NCBI RefSeq assembly: GCF_037975445.1
Contig: NZ_CP150254.1
Coordinates: forward strand, 3,966,001-4,030,000
From: Peribacillus sp. FSL P2-0133
Lineage (GTDB): Bacteria; Bacillota; Bacilli; Bacillales; DSM-1321
Reading direction: 5' to 3'
Length of the DNA: 64,000 nt
Positions 51,874-61,867 of the stretch are shown piece by piece. The notes below the pieces were generated by a model. That model was not told the origin of the DNA, searched no databases, and saw nothing but the letters and a program-made list of their open reading frames with translations. How positions within the stretch are numbered: position 1 is the stretch's first letter; each line of letters opens with the position of its first letter. A program made the position numbers and the translations under genes.

Positions 51874-52545
51874 TTACTCAGCATTCATTTCTTCCAACAG
51901 TTTCTTTCCGTGCGCAGCGAGCATATGGTCTGGCTGTGCTTCCAAAGCCTTATCAAAATAAACCATCGCTGCTTTCGCATCCTCACGGTACCCTGCAAAC
52001 GCAACGCCTAAATTATAATAAGCATCCGCATGGCCCGGATCCTGTTCCACAACTAAATTCAGTTGATTGATCAATTCATCATACAATTCAGCATTGGCAA
52101 GACATAGCGCATATTGGAATCTCGCATCAACGTCCTCAGGGCTCAGCTCCACCGTTCTTTGTAAATAAGGCATCGCCAATTTCGGTTGATCTAACGCCAT
52201 CAATGTCAATCCAAGCATGAAGTAAGCATCGCTGTTATCCAGTCCCAAACGGATTGCCTTTTCAAACATATCCTTCGCTTCAACTAATTTAGAATCGGAT
52301 TCATAATATAAGTTTCCTAATGAATAGTAAGCCGCTGCTGCATTTTCATCCAGCTCAATCGCTTTTTTGTAAAACTTGACCGCTTTTTCCGTTTCACCCA
52401 CGGCAGTCAATACATTCCCAAAGTTTATGTAGGCAACAGGCTCATTCGGATTTTCCTCGATCGCCTCATTAAAAACTTTCGCCGCTTCTTCGTATTTCCC
52501 TTGCTGCATAAATTCAATTCCTTGTTGATTCTTATCCATATCCAT
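51874..52545 (-). CDS. yrrB: TPR-repeat protein YrrB
   Basis: 223 residues made almost wholly of tetratricopeptide repeats (about six, each with the A-x2-Y/F-x-LG pattern, e.g. AAAAYYSLGNLYYE). A protein-protein interaction scaffold with no known partner. Conserved between mnmA and recD2 in Bacillus. Confidence 0.9.
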   Translation of the reverse strand: MDMDKNQQGIEFMQQGKYEEAAKVFNEAIEENPNEPVAYINFGNVLTAVGETEKAVKFYKKAIELDENAAAAYYSLGNLYYESDSKLVEAKDMFEKAIRLGLDNSDAYFMLGLTLMALDQPKLAMPYLQRTVELSPEDVDARFQYALCLANAELYDELINQLNLVVEQDPGHADAYYNLGVAFAGYREDAKAAMVYFDKALEAQPDHMLAAHGKKLLEEMNAE

Positions 52546-52615
52546 TCACACTCCATTTTTATATTAAAAAGTATAGCATAAGCCAGTGGTCGAATTCAGG
52601 CGGTACACCCGCAAT

Positions 52616-52652
52616 CCAAAAGAAGTCCCCAACCGCAAACACAGCTGGGGAC
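52616..52652 (-). terminator. mnmA terminator
   Basis: GTCCCCA...TGGGGAC hairpin followed on the minus strand by TTCTTTTGG. Confidence 0.75.
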
Positions 52653-52661
52653 ATGCTTATT

Positions 52662-53786
<1,125 letters not shown>

Positions 53787-53806
53787 TCATTTATTTAAAG
53801 TGAGAA

Positions 53807-54952
53807 TTATCTTCCCACTAATCTATTAACGATTTTCACGGTGGTTTCAGCTGCCTGCCTTACTTCCTCTTCCGTATTGTTCAGACCGAAGCTGAAACGA
53901 ATCGAATTCTTCGTCCGCTCCGAATCTTTCCCGAACATCGCCACAAGCACATGCGACGGATCGATTGACCCAGCAGTACAAGCGGACCCGCTCGATACAG
54001 CAACACCTGCCAAGTCCATATTGACGAGCATCGATTCCACATTCGTACCCGGAAAACTGACATTCAGCAAATGCGGCAGCGACTGTTCCATAGATCCGTT
54101 AATTTCATATTGTACATCCGCCTCATCAAAGACGGCAAGCAATACGTCTTTAAATCGCTTGTATTGCTCCTTTTTCTTTTCCATCGTGCTTTTAGCAATT
54201 GAAACAGCCTCTGAAAAACCGGCAATGGCCGGCACACTCTCCGTACCAGCACGGCGCTTTCGTTCTTGTTCCCCGCCATATAATTGCGGATTCAGCTTCA
54301 AGCCTTCACGCATATAAAGAAAGCCAATTCCTTTGGGACCGTTGATTTTATGCGCGGATACACTCAGCAAATCCACACCCAACTCACGAACGTCGATAGA
54401 GATCAAACCATATGCCTGAACCGCATCCGTATGGAAAATGGCTTGATGCCCCTTGAGCAGCTGTCCAATTTCAGCAATCGGCTGGATCGTTCCAACCTCA
54501 TTATTGCCATACATGACCGAAACCAAAATCGTGTCATCCCGCAATGCCGCCTTTAAATCGGCAATTGAAATAAGCCCCGCTTCATTCACAGGTAAATATG
54601 TGACCTCAAAGCCAGACTTCTCAAGGTATTGGCATGTATGCAAAACCGCATGATGCTCAATCTCCGTCGTAATGATGTGCTTTCCTTTTTCTTTATAAGC
54701 ATTCGCAACACCAATGATCGCCGTATTATCAGCCTCAGTTCCACCGCTCGTGAAAATGATTTCATTCCGGCCCGCACCGATGCTCGTCGCAATACTCGAA
54801 CGCGCCTCATCCAAAACATGGCGTGCCTCCCGCCCGAAAGCATGAATGCTCGACGGATTTCCGAAGTCATGGCTCATGACTGTCATCATCCTATCGATCA
54901 CCTTCGGATGCATCGGGGAAGTCGCAGCATGATCTAAATATATTCTGTCCAC
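53807..54952 (-). CDS. yrvO: Cysteine desulfurase (YrvO, IscS/NifS family)
   Basis: PLP enzyme that takes sulfur from cysteine and passes it to MnmA. 381 residues; PLP lysine Lys202 in SAHKINGPKG, active-site Cys325 in SGSACTAGS. Not an Isc operon member; its neighbours cymR and mnmA point to YrvO. Confidence 0.95.
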   Translation of the reverse strand: MDRIYLDHAATSPMHPKVIDRMMTVMSHDFGNPSSIHAFGREARHVLDEARSSIATSIGAGRNEIIFTSGGTEADNTAIIGVANAYKEKGKHIITTEIEHHAVLHTCQYLEKSGFEVTYLPVNEAGLISIADLKAALRDDTILVSVMYGNNEVGTIQPIAEIGQLLKGHQAIFHTDAVQAYGLISIDVRELGVDLLSVSAHKINGPKGIGFLYMREGLKLNPQLYGGEQERKRRAGTESVPAIAGFSEAVSIAKSTMEKKKEQYKRFKDVLLAVFDEADVQYEINGSMEQSLPHLLNVSFPGTNVESMLVNMDLAGVAVSSGSACTAGSIDPSHVLVAMFGKDSERTKNSIRFSFGLNNTEEEVRQAAETTVKIVNRLVGR

Positions 54953-54971
54953 TTTTTTGTCGCCTCCATTA

Positions 54972-55005
54972 AAAAACGCAAGCGCCTACATAATAGGCGC
55001 ATTGC
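54972..55005 (-). terminator. Terminator between cymR and yrvO
   Basis: Minus strand GCAATGCGCCTA-TTATG-TAGGCGCTTGC (one bulge) followed by six T. It would separate cymR from yrvO or partly attenuate the downstream genes. Confidence 0.75.
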
Positions 55006-55012
55006 TAATCAC

Positions 55013-55432
55013 TTAAATATAGTACATATAAGAATCGATTTCACCCGTATCCTTGTAGCTCGCCAAATCCATAAGCGTCGTATTATCCAATACATCCTTC
55101 ACGGCATCGCGAATCCGGATCCAAAGCTGCCGCTTAACCGGCTCCTCATCCTCAATTCCTTCAACAGGGGTAATCGGGCCTTCCAATACGCGAATGACAT
55201 CTCCCGAAGTAATCTCCTGAGGATCTTTAGACAGGATATACCCGCCATACGCACCGCGGACACTCTTCACCAACCCCGCATTACGAAGCGGCGCAATCAA
55301 CTGCTCCAAATAATGCTCCGACAGATTATGCGTCTGGGCAATCGATTTTAAACTCTTCGGGCCTTCTCCATAATGTTTAGCAAGCTCGATCATGATCGTC
55401 AAACCATAACGGCCTTTAGTAGATATCTTCAT
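55013..55432 (-). CDS. cymR: Rrf2-family cysteine metabolism repressor CymR
   Basis: 139 residues with the Rrf2 winged helix (MKISTKGRYGLTIMIEL... SEHYLEQLIAPLRNAGLV). It has no cysteine at all, so it does not hold an Fe-S cluster as IscR does. CymR works with CysK as corepressor and should control the yrrT-mtnN-mccAB operon in this same window. ATG 55432 has GAGGTG upstream. Confidence 0.93.
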   Translation of the reverse strand: MKISTKGRYGLTIMIELAKHYGEGPKSLKSIAQTHNLSEHYLEQLIAPLRNAGLVKSVRGAYGGYILSKDPQEITSGDVIRVLEGPITPVEGIEDEEPVKRQLWIRIRDAVKDVLDNTTLMDLASYKDTGEIDSYMYYI

Positions 55433-55583
55433 AATATACACCTCAAATTATTTATCCGTTTCTAAATTCTTTTGAAATTATAGCATATTCCCGCCGGAAA
55501 TGCATTCACCCGCCCTCCATTTGTCAAATTATCCAAATTGGAGAGGTAGGAAAAATGGGAGAAAAGAATGGAATGCTTCTTAA

Positions 55584-55872
55584 ATTGAGAAATATAACGA
55601 AGCGGTCCTTTCTACTAAAGCAATAAAACGATTATCGAATTTATTGCTCTATGGTCATATTCCTTATATCCCTAAACCGCTAGAGAAAGATAGAATTCCG
55701 ATCACCGCCCTCCAAACCGGAGTATGCTGCCACAAGTGCCATAAATTTTCCAAGGGGCGGCAATCAAGAAAGCGGATTTGCCGTACCTGATAATTCCCTT
55801 GATGCTCACATTTCGGCACTTCATGATTTCTATACCTTGTTAAACCCACCATTACAAACCAGCCCATTTTGA
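55584..55872 (+). pseudogene. C-terminal remnant of a NERD-domain (nuclease-related) protein
   Basis: Frame 1 reads KRLSNLLLYGHIPYIPKPLEK...VCCHKCHKFSKG...RICRT to a TGA at 55788. One base over, it continues DNSLDAHISALHDFYTLLNP to TGA 55872. Both parts match the C-terminal pattern of Bacillus NERD proteins: a PKPLEK strip, a zinc ribbon, and an AHxxALxDFYxLL ending. A stop (TAA 55581) and no visible N-terminal half mean the gene is truncated and frameshifted. Family assignment is by pattern memory. Confidence 0.6.
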
Positions 55873-56078
55873 CCAGACTAAAGGCAGAGTTTTATCTATT
55901 TAACTCTCTCATAGAAGGATAGGTAGGATTATTCCGCCGGTAGGTCGATTTATCAACCTTATAGCACAAATTAAATCCCCAAAGGAACTGCCATAATCGA
56001 ATTCGACTTCTTTTACAGCATAATCAGCGCATTTCCCCCATCAGTTGTGATACCTTATATAAAAAGGAGAGGTGCGCA
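55873..56078. other. Gap upstream of rarA
   Basis: No ORF or strong hairpin supported. It holds the rarA promoter region and a ribosome site (AAAGGAGAGGTG) just before ATG 56079. Confidence 0.5.
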
Positions 56079-57350
56079 ATGAATATAAAACCGCTTGCTT
56101 TCCGGATGCGGCCTCGGTCGATTGATGAGATCATCGGGCAGGAGCATCTGGTCGGTGAAGGAAAAATTATCGCAAGGATGGTGAAAGCAAAACAGCTTTC
56201 TTCCATGATCCTGTATGGTCCGCCGGGAATTGGCAAAACATCGATTGCAAGTGCGATTGCCGGAAGCACGAAGTTTGCTTTCCGAACGCTGAACGCGGTG
56301 ACCAATAATAAAAAGGATATGGAAATCGTGGCAGCGGAGGCTAAGATGTCCGGGAAAGTGATCCTGCTGCTTGATGAGGTTCATCGACTCGATAAGGCGA
56401 AACAGGACTTCCTATTGCCTTATCTTGAAAACGGGATGATTACCTTGATCGGTGCAACGACCAGCAATCCCTATCACGCCATCAACCCGGCCATCAGAAG
56501 CCGGTGCCAGATTTTCGAGCTCAAATCATTGGAAACCAATGATATAACCAAAGCCCTGGAACGGGCACTTCATGATGAAGAGCGGGGGCTTGGTGCGTAT
56601 AAAACCGATGTCGGCCTTGATGCCCTTACCCATTTCGCGACTGCTTCGAACGGAGATGTCCGCAGTGCCCTTAACGCTCTTGAGCTCGCCGTCATTTCCA
56701 CCGAACCCGATGAATCCGGAACCATTCATATAGATCTGCAAATTGCCGAGGAATGCATGCAGAAAAAAAGCTTCTCACATGACAAGGATGGGGATGCCCA
56801 TTATGATGTACTGTCGGCTTTCCAAAAATCAATTCGCGGCAGTGATGTGAATGCAGCCCTTCATTATTTGGGGCGCTTGGTCGAAGCCGGTGATCTTGTC
56901 AGCATTGCCCGCCGCTTGGTAGTCATCGCTTACGAAGACATAGCTCTTGCCAATCCGCAGGCTGGTCCCAGGGCCCTCGCTGCAGTCGAAGCCGCTGAAC
57001 GACTCGGTTTTCCTGAAGCTCGGATTCCACTTGCCAACTCAGTGATCGAGTTATGCCTATCACCAAAATCAAACACGGCCATTGCCGCAATTGATGCAGC
57101 GCTTACCGACATTCGCAGCGGCCATAGTGGAGATGTACCTGATCATCTTAAGGATGCCCATTACAAAGGGGCCACAGATCTCGGACGAGGCATCGGCTAC
57201 CTTTATCCGCATGACTACGAGAATGGCTGGGTGAAGCAACAATACTTACCGGACAAACTGCGCAGCAAAAAATATTACAAACCGAAAAAGAGCGGGAAAT
57301 TTGAACAAGCCCTTGCCTCGGTCTATGAAAATATCGAGAAAAAAAAATAA
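56079..57350 (+). CDS. rarA: Replication-associated recombination protein RarA (MgsA/YrvN)
   Basis: AAA+ ATPase of the WRNIP1/RarA family that acts at stalled forks. 423 residues: Walker A GPPGIGKT (47-54), Walker B LLLDEVH (97-102), sensor and helical regions, and the C-terminal MgsA tetramerisation domain (GYLYPHDYENGWVKQQYLP). Stands alone on the plus strand with its own terminator. Confidence 0.95.
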   Translation: MNIKPLAFRMRPRSIDEIIGQEHLVGEGKIIARMVKAKQLSSMILYGPPGIGKTSIASAIAGSTKFAFRTLNAVTNNKKDMEIVAAEAKMSGKVILLLDEVHRLDKAKQDFLLPYLENGMITLIGATTSNPYHAINPAIRSRCQIFELKSLETNDITKALERALHDEERGLGAYKTDVGLDALTHFATASNGDVRSALNALELAVISTEPDESGTIHIDLQIAEECMQKKSFSHDKDGDAHYDVLSAFQKSIRGSDVNAALHYLGRLVEAGDLVSIARRLVVIAYEDIALANPQAGPRALAAVEAAERLGFPEARIPLANSVIELCLSPKSNTAIAAIDAALTDIRSGHSGDVPDHLKDAHYKGATDLGRGIGYLYPHDYENGWVKQQYLPDKLRSKKYYKPKKSGKFEQALASVYENIEKKK

Positions 57351-57381
57351 CTCCGGATCACTTCAGATCCGGAGTTTTTTT
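57350..57381. terminator. rarA terminator (bidirectional)
   Basis: ACTCCGGATC-ACTTCA-GATCCGGAGT, perfect 10-bp stem, seven T on the right and a TTATTTTTTTT tract on the minus strand. Confidence 0.92.
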
Positions 57382-57601
57382 ATGGAAAATGAAAACTTTT
57401 AACATGCCCCCTGTTAACAAAAACCGTCTCCCCTTGAGCATTCACCTTCTCAATGATGCCAACTTTCGCCGTAAAGTGTACAGCTACATTCCATCTCGGC
57501 ACATTAAAGATATCTCCTTTCCGAACTAAATTTACAAACTTCCTTCTATTAAAATCCCAACTAGATGAATATTTCCATATAGTTCTAATTATATTGACCA
57601 A
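57380..57601 (-). CDS. Hypothetical 73-aa protein
   Basis: Open frame ending at the rarA terminator. The last 40 residues (VPRWNVAVHFTAKVGIIEKV...) look coding-like, with a possible GTG start behind AAAGGAG; the first 30 are lysine/asparagine-rich and less convincing. No family recognised. It may be a small gene or the tail of a decayed one. Confidence 0.35.
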   Translation of the reverse strand: MVNIIRTIWKYSSSWDFNRRKFVNLVRKGDIFNVPRWNVAVHFTAKVGIIEKVNAQGETVFVNRGHVKSFHFP

Positions 57602-58029
57602 TAAATTTAGATATCATTTGGTGACCGTAAAAAACAACCTATATCCAAACAGTAAGCCATTGTGTCCAAATCATCCACAATCAGTATGTATAACTGTCAG
57701 CCAAACGCTCCGGCTAGGTCTTTCTTAGTTAGAAACCGGAACGCTTAGGCTAAATTCCCTTTGAATCGCCTTGCTTGGCCAATCTTTCCCGGAAATTAGT
57801 CCGCAATCTGTTAAGGTTTCATCAAGGGCAGAAACAACATTTCCAAATATGATTCTAGCCCGATTACTTTTACAGCATTTTAAATTCAGATTATTGCATG
57901 TACGTACTTTTAGCCGCAGAAAAATTAGGCTCCTGTATCCAGTAAGAGGATATGTCAATTACCACTGCTAGCGGCATGTCCCTTTTCATATGAAGGCACA
58001 ACAACTTTTTAGTTGCTGTACCTGTGTGT
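57602..58029. other. Gap without a supported gene
   Basis: Contains an imperfect inverted repeat (AGCCAAACGCTCCGG / CCGGAACGCTTAGGCT, 57700-57749) and a 77-codon minus-strand frame with no ribosome site or recognisable family. It may be relic DNA. Confidence 0.5.
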
Positions 58030-58368
58030 TCAATCTTCGTTATAGATACCCTTCGAAGCTTTAATCATATTTTCCAGCCACATTTTCTTAAATACATTCA
58101 CACGACGAGGGCTGCCATTCTCTTCTCCCTCAGCTGAATTTTCAATTTCTTCTGCGGCGTCGGAAAGGATTTCATTTGAATCGCCTTCATTTGAATCACC
58201 TTCATTTGAATCGCCTTCATTTTCCGAACTTTCCGTTGAGCTACTTTCATCTGATGAGCTTTCGGTTGAACTGCTTTCGGACGATGAGCTCTCCGTTGAG
58301 CTACTTTCATCTGATGAGCTTTCCGTTGAACTGCTTTCGTACGATGAACTTTCAGTTGAATATTCCAT
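58030..58368 (-). CDS. Ser/Glu-repeat low-complexity protein
   Basis: 112 residues. The first 70 consist of (S)STESSSDES-type decapeptide repeats (four to five units) followed by three GDSNE pentapeptides. A non-repetitive end (SPRRVNVFKKMWLENMIKAS...) is basic and amphipathic. Net charge is strongly negative, and the protein is presumably disordered. GGAGG lies 11 bases before ATG 58368. I do not recognise a family. Repeat DNA (30-bp and 15-bp units) suggests recent expansion. No signal peptide is seen. Confidence 0.55.
   Translation of the reverse strand: MEYSTESSSYESSSTESSSDESSSTESSSSESSSTESSSDESSSTESSENEGDSNEGDSNEGDSNEILSDAAEEIENSAEGEENGSPRRVNVFKKMWLENMIKASKGIYNED
58171..58360 (-). repeat. 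Tandem 15-bp and 30-bp coding repeats
   Basis: Three near-perfect 15-base units (58171-58220) encode GDSNE, and about four 30-base units (58227-58360) encode the STESSSDES pattern. All keep the frame. Confidence 0.85.
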
Positions 58369-58647
58369 TTATTCTTTAGCCTCCAATATTTATTTATTCT
58401 TTAGGGATATCCGTACTGCATATATATGCGCCTCCTTTCTAATAGGGACTTTGCTTACCACCCATTTTAGTGTAAAACTTCATTCGACTTGGCTTGAGAC
58501 AAGCTAAACAACGATGAACCACTAAAAGCCGAGTGCAGCCCAAATATCATCACTGAAGTGACACAAACAGTCGTTGAATCCTTTCGAGTTCATGAAACAC
58601 TCCCCATAAACTCATCATAAACATGGTAAAGACAAAACTTGCCGCCG
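58369..58647. other. Gap with possible gene remnants
   Basis: A plus-strand stretch (about 58501-58617) reads KLNNDEPLKAECSPNIITEV... but lacks a start and ribosome site. No firm feature. Confidence 0.4.
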
Positions 58648-58869
58648 TTACAATATTTTACTTCCAAGCAACATCGCTGCAGACAAAGGATTGTACATCC
58701 ACAATTGCATCTCCCCTTCATAATTCAAACATTTAAAAATCAAAGAGAACATAATAAATGGCTGTAAGATCATGATTATAAAAAGACTTGCAATCTCTAA
58801 ATATCTGGATGCACTAGGCCAAATTACACAACCAACAATGAAAAAAGTGTAGAGTTCCCAATCATTCAC
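58648..58869 (-). CDS. Hypothetical 73-aa membrane protein
   Basis: Open frame with two or three hydrophobic segments (TFFIVGCVIW, LFIIMILQPFIMFSLIF, NPLSAAMLLG). No ribosome site precedes ATG 58869 and no terminator follows, so it could be a fragment of a larger membrane gene. Family unknown. Confidence 0.3.
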   Translation of the reverse strand: MNDWELYTFFIVGCVIWPSASRYLEIASLFIIMILQPFIMFSLIFKCLNYEGEMQLWMYNPLSAAMLLGSKIL

Positions 58870-59045
58870 TATATTAAACTTTTAATGATTCTAACTTCCT
58901 AACCCCTCAGATTTGTTCTAGTTACTAGTAAACACCACACCAAAATATGTCAAAGGTATTATAAAATAGTAAAATATACTATTCTTTTATTATGAAATTA
59001 AATATAATAGATGAAGTGGTTACAAAAAGAGGAAGGAAGTAAAAT

Positions 59046-59975
59046 ATGAGACATGAAAAAAAGAAGAAAAAGAAACGGACATGGCTGAAGGTAGTCGGGA
59101 TAATTGTCCTACTTTTCATATTAGCTGGGGGAGCTTTTGCCTACTCCGTATGGAATTCACTGACAAAAACCGTTGACACAATGCATACACCAATAGACCG
59201 TACCACGGATAAACGAACGAAAGACCTTGCGCTATCAGATCAGGAGCCATTCTCGATGCTCATGCTTGGCGTCGATGAACGTGATGGCGACAAAGGCCGT
59301 TCAGATACTATGATCGTCTTGACAGTCAATCCACAAAAGAAATCGGTCAAAATGCTAAGCATTCCACGTGATACACGGACCGAGATTGTCGGTCATGGTA
59401 CACAGGATAAAATCAACCATGCATTTGCCTTCGGCGGCGCGAAAATGTCCATGGATACCGTTGAAAACTTCCTTGATATCCCAATCGACTATTATATGAA
59501 GATCAATATGGAAGGCTTCAAGGATATCGTTGACGCAGTCGGCGGCGTGACCGTTCAAAACGATTTGGACTTCACCTCCGATGGCATTCATTTTGCAAAA
59601 GGAACGCAGACCCTAAACGGGAAAGAAGCCCTTGCCTATTCAAGAATGAGACATGATGATCCAAGTGGTGATTTTGGCCGTCAATCGAGACAACGTGCCA
59701 TCATCGAAGCAGTCATCAAAGAAGGCGCAAGCCTTTCCTCCCTGACGAAATACGATGAAGTCTTCGATGCACTCGGTAATAATATCCAGACTAATTTGAC
59801 GTTTGATGACATGATGGACATCCAAAAGAACTACAGGGATGCAAGCAAAAGCATTACCCAATCATCCATAAACGGTACCGGAACGAAAATCGACGGAATC
59901 TACTATTATATTGTGTCGGATGAAGAAAAAGAAAAGGTTCAATCCGAATTAAAAGAACAATTATCCATTAAATAA
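59046..59975 (+). CDS. LytR-CpsA-Psr (LCP) family cell-wall ligase
   Basis: Attaches teichoic acids or other glycopolymers to peptidoglycan, outside the membrane. 309 residues: Lys-rich cytosolic start (KKKKKKR), one membrane helix (about 13-33), then the LCP domain with LGVDERDGDKGRSDTMIV, SIPRDTR and the late YSRMRHDDPSGDFGRQSRQR stretch, which carry the catalytic Arg and Asp residues. It is a stand-alone gene. Ribosome site GAGGAAGGAAG. A TagU/LytR-type role is likely; the exact paralogue is not resolved. Confidence 0.92.
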   Translation: MRHEKKKKKKRTWLKVVGIIVLLFILAGGAFAYSVWNSLTKTVDTMHTPIDRTTDKRTKDLALSDQEPFSMLMLGVDERDGDKGRSDTMIVLTVNPQKKSVKMLSIPRDTRTEIVGHGTQDKINHAFAFGGAKMSMDTVENFLDIPIDYYMKINMEGFKDIVDAVGGVTVQNDLDFTSDGIHFAKGTQTLNGKEALAYSRMRHDDPSGDFGRQSRQRAIIEAVIKEGASLSSLTKYDEVFDALGNNIQTNLTFDDMMDIQKNYRDASKSITQSSINGTGTKIDGIYYYIVSDEEKEKVQSELKEQLSIK

Positions 59976-59986
59976 GAAAAAATGAA

Positions 59987-60021
59987 AGAGCTGTCCGGAC
60001 CCGCATCCTGACAGCTTTTTC
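59987..60021 (+). terminator. LCP gene terminator
   Basis: AGCTGTC...GACAGCT stem with TTTTT, about 15 bases after the stop codon. Confidence 0.8.
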
Positions 60022-60250
60022 AATTTCCCCGTCCAATATTCTGACAAAAAACGAACACCAATTGTAGAGATTTGTTGGAATTTTTGTTGTTTATTAGGCA
60101 TTAAAAGACGGTATAATCTAATATGAGCTGACAATTCCATCTCCCCTTGCCCCTATAATCACTAGACACAATTATTCTTTGGACCCGGAAATCCACAACC
60201 AACAATCATCAACTAAAATAATTAAACCTAAACAAAAGGAGTGTATTTAA

Positions 60251-60352
60251 ATGAAAATCAAAGCAGGCAGCTGGGCTATGCTAAGCACACAGGACAAAAT
60301 GTTTATTTTGAAAGCCATCAGTGACCGTTCAAGAATGAAATATGTTTCATGA
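60251..60352 (+). CDS. 33-aa peptide, unknown
   Basis: MKIKAGSWAMLSTQDKMFIL..., behind AAAAGGAG at good spacing, with a TATAAT at 60112 that would leave a leader of about 130 bases. Basic and amphipathic, no family. The 60022-60250 stretch before it shows no other feature. Confidence 0.4.
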   Translation: MKIKAGSWAMLSTQDKMFILKAISDRSRMKYVS

Positions 60353-60436
60353 GAAGTAAATCTATTCGGCATTACATGAGAGCAGCGCCTCTCCCTTTTC
60401 AATAAAAAGAACTTGAGCCTGAAAAAGGAGAGGAAT

Positions 60437-60901
60437 CTATTCAAACCGATAATCCCATAATATACGCCATTCGCCTTTTTCTTTGACGACATAGCAATTT
60501 TGTTTCAAAGTAAACATTCCAAAGCGAGAATTGAAGACCTGTGTAACTGGAATCTCATAGGCCGTTTTATGCAGCCTTCCACTCTTATCCAACTTCCAGT
60601 TCTTCACTTTCTTAGAACGGCCTACATCATACTGAAAGGACTTCACATCCATATGCTGTAAAAATACATGTGACCGATTTTGCACATAATCTGCCCGATT
60701 CGGAAACCGCTGCTTCATTTCAGAACTTAACAAATCCCAGGATTTCCCGAACTCCGCTTCACTTTCATACTCATAGAAATCTTCAACCACGCTTTCTGAT
60801 CCGCTCGGAAAAAGAAAAATGATACAAACTCCTGCAACTAAAACCATGAGAATAGCCGTCAATACTCCTATCGGAATCTTACTTTGTCTCCTCACCCTCA
60901 T
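60437..60901 (-). CDS. Membrane-anchored hypothetical protein
   Basis: About 154 residues: basic N-terminus, one membrane helix (about 12-32), then an outside-facing domain (VEDFYEYESEAEFGKSWDLL... KEKGEWRILWDYRF) that looks like an NTF2-like fold. GTG three codons upstream is an alternative start. Function unknown. Confidence 0.65.
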   Translation of the reverse strand: MRVRRQSKIPIGVLTAILMVLVAGVCIIFLFPSGSESVVEDFYEYESEAEFGKSWDLLSSEMKQRFPNRADYVQNRSHVFLQHMDVKSFQYDVGRSKKVKNWKLDKSGRLHKTAYEIPVTQVFNSRFGMFTLKQNCYVVKEKGEWRILWDYRFE

Positions 60902-61010
60902 CACCCTCACAGGTTATCATTCATTTATATATATAATGGAAAACCATAAAAAAGAAGCATGTTGTTAGACATGCTCCTTAAGTATATGTTTCTGAAATGA
61001 TTTCTTAGAT

Positions 61011-61493
61011 TCATTGACGCCTTCTCCATCGATAAAAGAAAAAAGAAAAGAAGATTCCTAGCAAACCGCCGAACGTGTCAAGCATGACATCCTGCCACAA
61101 GGGAGTTCGGCCACCGGTTAGTTTTTGATGCAGTTCGTCAGCACTTGCATAAAAAAGGACACATAAAAGAGCCCCTGAAAACGAAAGAACAGGATTCTTC
61201 ACAAAACGGCCCCAAACACGATACGTCAATAATCCAAACACAAAAAAGATAAAAAGATGGGCACCCTTCCGAAGGAAAAACTCCAGAAAGCCATTTACTC
61301 CAGCTATTTGGGCACTCACCTCAACCCCTCCATACATGAATGAAATGCCACTTAGCTTATCATACCAATATGGAGTATTGAACTGCGCTAAAAAAGGGGT
61401 TATGCTTTGCTCCTCATACGTCTGCGAGGAAAAAAAGAAGATGACCATCGCCCACAAAACGAGCAAACCCGGGAAGAAGTATCTACGGATCAT
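61011..61493 (-). CDS. VanZ family membrane protein
   Basis: 160 residues, four hydrophobic segments. VanZ-family marks: FFSSQTYEEQSI near the first helix, RKGAHLFIFFVFGLL in the middle, and DELHQKLTGGRTPLWQDVMLDTFGGLLG near the end. VanZ relatives give low-level teicoplanin or lipopeptide tolerance; a role in this strain is unknown. Overlaps the upstream small ORF by four bases (ATGA). Confidence 0.88.
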   Translation of the reverse strand: MIRRYFFPGLLVLWAMVIFFFSSQTYEEQSITPFLAQFNTPYWYDKLSGISFMYGGVEVSAQIAGVNGFLEFFLRKGAHLFIFFVFGLLTYRVWGRFVKNPVLSFSGALLCVLFYASADELHQKLTGGRTPLWQDVMLDTFGGLLGIFFSFFFYRWRRRQ

Positions 61494-61621
61494 ATTCTTT
61501 CAGGTTCTTCAATGATCCCGCTTAATTTCTCCTTAATCTCTTCCACAAGTTCATTTACAGTAACATCTTGTCCAGACTCACCTTTTGCAAAAGTGTCTTT
61601 TAAAATATCATAAAAATCCAT
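61490..61621 (-). CDS. 43-aa acidic protein upstream of the VanZ gene
   Basis: MDFYDILKDTFAKGESGQDV... with a helical charged C-terminus. The frame is open further up (96 codons, or ATG 61642), but only the last 45-50 residues look coding-like. ATGA overlap with the VanZ gene supports translation. Family unknown. Confidence 0.5.
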   Translation of the reverse strand: MDFYDILKDTFAKGESGQDVTVNELVEEIKEKLSGIIEEPERI

Positions 61622-61827
61622 TTGAAATTTCCACTCCACCATTTCATAAGTTGTCCCTAATCTTTTTTCAAAAATAAGGAATATAGCTCTTTTATTTGAT
61701 AATCCCATATATATAAGGGGATGGCAAGTGGAAACTAGTTTACTAACAGAAAAATTACTGAAAATTAACATTTTGTACATATTCAGTAGGAAAGAAATCT
61801 ACTAGTCAATATGTGTGGATAAAAAAA

Positions 61828-61853
61828 CAAAAAAGGACCGATTCCTCAGCCCC
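61828..61853 (-). terminator. Terminator after 45-aa membrane gene, copy 1
   Basis: Minus strand GGGCTGA-GGAA-TCGGTCC (G-U pairs) followed by TTTTTTG. A homologous hairpin follows copy 2. Confidence 0.65.
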
Positions 61854-61867
61854 TTCGAAAATCCATA

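Noticed and set aside
55664-55867. 67-aa minus-strand ORF that might be a transposase fragment
   Set aside because: The plus strand in the same place reads as a NERD-type C-terminus, a better explanation.
57725-57958. 77-aa minus-strand ORF
   Set aside because: No ribosome site, no recognisable motif, and it crosses an inverted repeat; not supported as a gene.
58176-58379. 67-aa plus-strand ORF of repeated Asn/Leu/Phe residues
   Set aside because: Antisense frame of the Ser/Glu repeat gene; its repeats are explained by that gene.
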